Of a stretch of 64,000 bases of DNA, positions 61,718 through 64,000 are shown in pieces; the stretch's first letter is position 1, and each line of letters starts with the position of its first letter. The stretch lies in contig NZ_UOOB01000001.1 in NCBI RefSeq assembly GCF_900564145.1, positions 3,908,754 through 3,972,753 on the forward strand, in the 5' to 3' direction. The translations under genes were made by a program, and so were the position numbers. The notes beneath the pieces were generated by a model that saw only the letters and a program-made list of their open reading frames with translations, did no database searches and was not told the DNA's origin. Origin of the DNA: Comamonas sp. lk (lineage in GTDB: Bacteria; Pseudomonadota; Gammaproteobacteria; Burkholderiales; Burkholderiaceae_C).

Positions 61718-63229
61718 ATGAACTCCAAGCTCCCCATGACCGATGTGCTGATCATCGGTGCCGGGCTGGCTGGCATGAGCGCCGCCCTGTCCCTGCCCCC
61801 GCAGCTGCGCGTCACCTTGTTGAGCAAGAGCCGCTTTGAGGAATGCGCCAGCGCCTGGGCCCAGGGCGGCATTGCGGCCGTGCTCGATGCTGGCGACAGC
61901 GTGGCCGAACATGTGCAGGACACGCTGATTGCCGGTGCCGGCTTGTGCGATGAGGCCGCAGTGCGCCAGATTCTGGAGCAAGCCCCTGCTGCCATGGCCT
62001 GGCTGCAAAGCCACGGCGTACCCTTTAGCTGCAACGCCGACGGATCACTGCACCTGACCCGTGAAGGCGGCCACGGCCAGCGCCGCATTGCCCATGCGGC
62101 AGATCGCACCGGTCACGCCGTGCATACGGCCCTGCTGCAGGCTTGCCAAAGCCGCAGCAATCTCACGCTGCTGGAGAACACGACGGCCCTGGCCCTGCTG
62201 CAAGATGCATCCGACGCTTGCACCGGCGCCTGGCTACGCATGGCCGATGGCTCCGAGCAGCAGCTGCAGGCCCGCCACACCATTCTGGCCACCGGCGGCA
62301 TGGGCCAGATCTATCCCTACACCACCAACCCGGGCACGGCGACCGGCGACGGTCTGGCCATGGCCTGGCGCGCGGGCTGCCGCCTGCAGGATCTGGAATT
62401 CATGCAGTTTCACCCCACGGCGCTGCAGATCGACGGCAAGGCCGCCGGTCTGGTCTCCGAAGCGCTGCGCGGCGAAGGAGCGCTGCTGAAGCTGCCCAAT
62501 GGCGAGCGCTTCATGCTGCGCCATGACGAGCGCGCCGAACTGGCCCCGCGCGATATCGTGGCCCGCGCCATCTGGGCCGAGATGGCCGAGCATGGTCTGG
62601 CCTATGTGCATCTGGACATCAGCCACCAGAGCCGCAGCTGGCTGGAGCAGCATTTCCCCGGCGTGATGGCTCTGTGTGCCGCCCATGGCATAGACATCGC
62701 CAGCCAGCCCATTCCCGTGGCGCCCTGCGCTCATTACGCCTGCGGCGGCATCCAGGCCGGCGTGAACGGGCAAACCGAGGTGCCGCAGCTTTATGCCATT
62801 GGCGAAGTGGCCCGCACCGGCCTGCATGGTGCCAATCGGCTGGCCAGCAACTCCTTGCTGGAATGCGTGGTGATGGGGCGTGCGGCGGCGCAGCACATCG
62901 CCGGCCAGCCTCTGGATTCATCATATGAATTGCATAGCAACTACCGCAATCCTGACAAGGGCTTCAGCGGTAAACGCAGCCCAAATATCGAACAAGAGCT
63001 GCGACAGCTCATGCTCACCCATGTGGGCATTGTGCGCAGCAACCAGGGCTTGTCCCGAGCCGCCGAGCAACTGGCGCTGTGGCGCGCCCAGCTGCAAGAC
63101 ATCGATGCTGCGCTGCGCAATCAGCTCGATGTCTGCACGCTGATGGTCCATGCCGCCCTGCAGCGCCAGCAAAGCGTGGGAGCACACTGCAACACCGACT
63201 ATCCGGCCCGCGAAATGCTGGCTGCCTGA
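61718..63229 (+). CDS. nadB: L-aspartate oxidase
   Basis: A 503-residue flavoenzyme of the succinate dehydrogenase/fumarate reductase group that oxidises L-aspartate to iminoaspartate. N-terminal FAD site DVLIIGAGLAGMSAALSL, then SAWAQGGIAAVLDAGDS, the FAD block FHPTALQIDG, and APCAHYACGGIQ with the conserved active-site residues. A GAGGAGG site lies 7 nt before the ATG. Operon nadA-nadB; nadC is not in the window. The terminator is 30 nt past the stop. Confidence 0.95.
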   Translation: MNSKLPMTDVLIIGAGLAGMSAALSLPPQLRVTLLSKSRFEECASAWAQGGIAAVLDAGDSVAEHVQDTLIAGAGLCDEAAVRQILEQAPAAMAWLQSHGVPFSCNADGSLHLTREGGHGQRRIAHAADRTGHAVHTALLQACQSRSNLTLLENTTALALLQDASDACTGAWLRMADGSEQQLQARHTILATGGMGQIYPYTTNPGTATGDGLAMAWRAGCRLQDLEFMQFHPTALQIDGKAAGLVSEALRGEGALLKLPNGERFMLRHDERAELAPRDIVARAIWAEMAEHGLAYVHLDISHQSRSWLEQHFPGVMALCAAHGIDIASQPIPVAPCAHYACGGIQAGVNGQTEVPQLYAIGEVARTGLHGANRLASNSLLECVVMGRAAAQHIAGQPLDSSYELHSNYRNPDKGFSGKRSPNIEQELRQLMLTHVGIVRSNQGLSRAAEQLALWRAQLQDIDAALRNQLDVCTLMVHAALQRQQSVGAHCNTDYPAREMLAA

Positions 63230-63258
63230 AATGACCGAAGTTTGAACGCCGGAAAAGC

Positions 63259-63291
63259 AAAAAGCCCGCTGCAGATGCAGCGGGCTTTTTT
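63259..63291. terminator. Terminator between nadB and dcd
   Basis: A perfect stem AAAAAGCCCGCTGC / GCAGCGGGCTTTTT with a 4-nt loop and A/T runs on both flanks; can serve nadB and the convergent dcd gene. Confidence 0.88.
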
Positions 63292-63308
63292 GTGAAGCAG
63301 CAGGTAGC

Positions 63309-63875
63309 TCAGGCCTTGGGCAAGGTCACGCCATGCTGGCCCTGGTACTTACCGTTACGGTCCTTGTAGCTGGTCTCGCACTGCTCGTCGCCCTGGAAGA
63401 ACAGCACCTGGGCGCAGCCTTCACCGGCATAGATTTTGGCCGGCAGCGGCGTGGTGTTGGAGAACTCCAGCGTCACATAGCCTTCCCACTCGGGTTCGAA
63501 GGGCGTCACGTTGACGATGATGCCGCAGCGGGCATAGGTGCTCTTGCCCAGGCACACGGTCAGCACATCGCGCGGAATGCGGAAGTACTCCACCGTGCGG
63601 GCCAACGCAAAGCTGTTGGGCGGAATGATGCAGTAGTCGCCCTCGAAATCGACAAAGCTTTTTTCGTCGAAATTCTTGGGGTCGACCACGGTGCTGTGAA
63701 TATTGGTGAACACTTTGAATTCACGCGCGCAGCGAATGTCGTAGCCGTAGCTTGAGGTGCCGTAGCTGATGACCTTCTTGCCGTCGACCTGACGCACCTG
63801 ACCGGGCTCATAGGGCTCGATCATGCCGTGCTGTTCCGCCATATGACGGATCCATTTGTCGCTCTTGATGCTCAT
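63309..63875 (-). CDS. dcd: dCTP deaminase
   Basis: A 188-residue homotrimeric dUTPase-fold enzyme that makes dUTP from dCTP for thymidylate synthesis. Motifs: [14 protein letters not shown] [11 protein letters not shown], the [25 protein letters not shown] block with Ser/Arg of the triphosphate site, and [29 protein letters not shown]. The C-terminal [19 protein letters not shown] closes over the active site. It lies near the right edge; nothing else is recognised in 63876-64000. Confidence 0.94.
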   Translation of the reverse strand: MSIKSDKWIRHMAEQHGMIEPYEPGQVRQVDGKKVISYGTSSYGYDIRCAREFKVFTNIHSTVVDPKNFDEKSFVDFEGDYCIIPPNSFALARTVEYFRIPRDVLTVCLGKSTYARCGIIVNVTPFEPEWEGYVTLEFSNTTPLPAKIYAGEGCAQVLFFQGDEQCETSYKDRNGKYQGQHGVTLPKA

Positions 63876-64000
63876 TGGGAATCCTGTTTCGCTCGATTGT
63901 TGATAGCGCCATCCGGCTATACAACCAGCGCAAGACTCCTATTTTGCTTGAGAAACAATGGTTTGCTCAATCAGGCGGTCATCTCCCAAGATGATCATGG

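Noticed and set aside
60550..62109. 519-codon minus-strand open frame opposite nadA and nadB
   Set aside because: Runs across two well-supported genes and their junction; composition typical of antisense noise.
45103..63229. Kynurenine genes feeding quinolinate to NAD synthesis
   Set aside because: Only kynA, kynB and kynU are present, ending at anthranilate; no kynurenine 3-monooxygenase or 3-hydroxyanthranilate dioxygenase. nadA-nadB use the aspartate route.
1..64000. CRISPR arrays, tRNA and rRNA genes
   Set aside because: No regularly spaced direct repeats and no cloverleaf or rRNA core sequences were seen on reading; a tRNAscan and Infernal run would settle it.

Overview
The window is GC-rich, densely coding DNA of a Comamonadaceae-type betaproteobacterium, most like Comamonas (possibly C. 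testosteroni). I infer this from the Bug/TctC periplasmic receptors, the DUF3579-argD-argF block, the betaproteobacterial hda-HAD-pcnB-folK cluster opposite purM, a RibH2-type lumazine synthase, and short intergenic repeats typical of the family. It looks chromosomal. I see no tRNA, rRNA, CRISPR array, prophage or complete insertion sequence.

Layout. 1-3316: a glutarate-type catabolic block (gcdH cut by the left edge, class III CoA-transferase, Bug receptor). 3372-7571: a copper module (periplasmic cupredoxin, CopR/CusR-like regulator, CusS-like kinase) enclosed by two inverted copies of a DUF4148 gene that carry their own promoter and terminator sequence. 7651-11790: porin, then a Fur-type site, a TonB-dependent siderophore receptor and a PepSY membrane protein. 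11800-14855: drug or sugar efflux MFS and an NAD(P)-binding oxidoreductase divergent from a LysR regulator. 15034-17207: a LivK-like receptor and ribH2 under an FMN riboswitch. 17446-22102: a Q/R-rich lipoprotein, a DUF4124 protein, a YeeZ-like oxidoreductase, a ferredoxin-flavin reductase and a second Bug receptor. 22220-31546: housekeeping genes (folK, pcnB, HAD phosphatase, hda, purM, AI-2E permease, SirB1 protein, murJ, rpsT), with a 266-bp element bounded by perfect 19-bp inverted repeats at 28248-28513. 31899-37898: membrane-anchored mqo with a terminator in its leader, a MATE pump, DUF3579, argD and argF.

38295-42014 is a ferrous iron island (feoA, feoB, FeoB-associated Cys-rich protein) with a Fur-type site, flanked on both sides by YkgJ-family CxxCxxCC proteins. 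42082-43520 is a LysE exporter with an AraC regulator. 43620-50051 carries tryptophan catabolism (permease, kynB, kynU, kynA), split by a reversed DNA-alkylation repair pair (alkA, ada-like). 50168-52687 holds an MFS transporter and a flavin monooxygenase. 52846-53133 encodes an H-NS-like protein, followed by about 1.3 kb of AT-rich DNA with no convincing gene. 54474-63875 holds apaH, a RhlE-type helicase, a zinc metallopeptidase, a GGDEF sensor, nadA-nadB with an upstream dyad, and dcd.

The structures most worth a second look are the inverted duplication around the copper module, the MITE-like element at 28248-28513, the terminator in the mqo leader, the paired YkgJ genes around feo, the dyad before nadAB and the degraded AT-rich stretch beside hns. 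No clearly new multi-gene system is visible.
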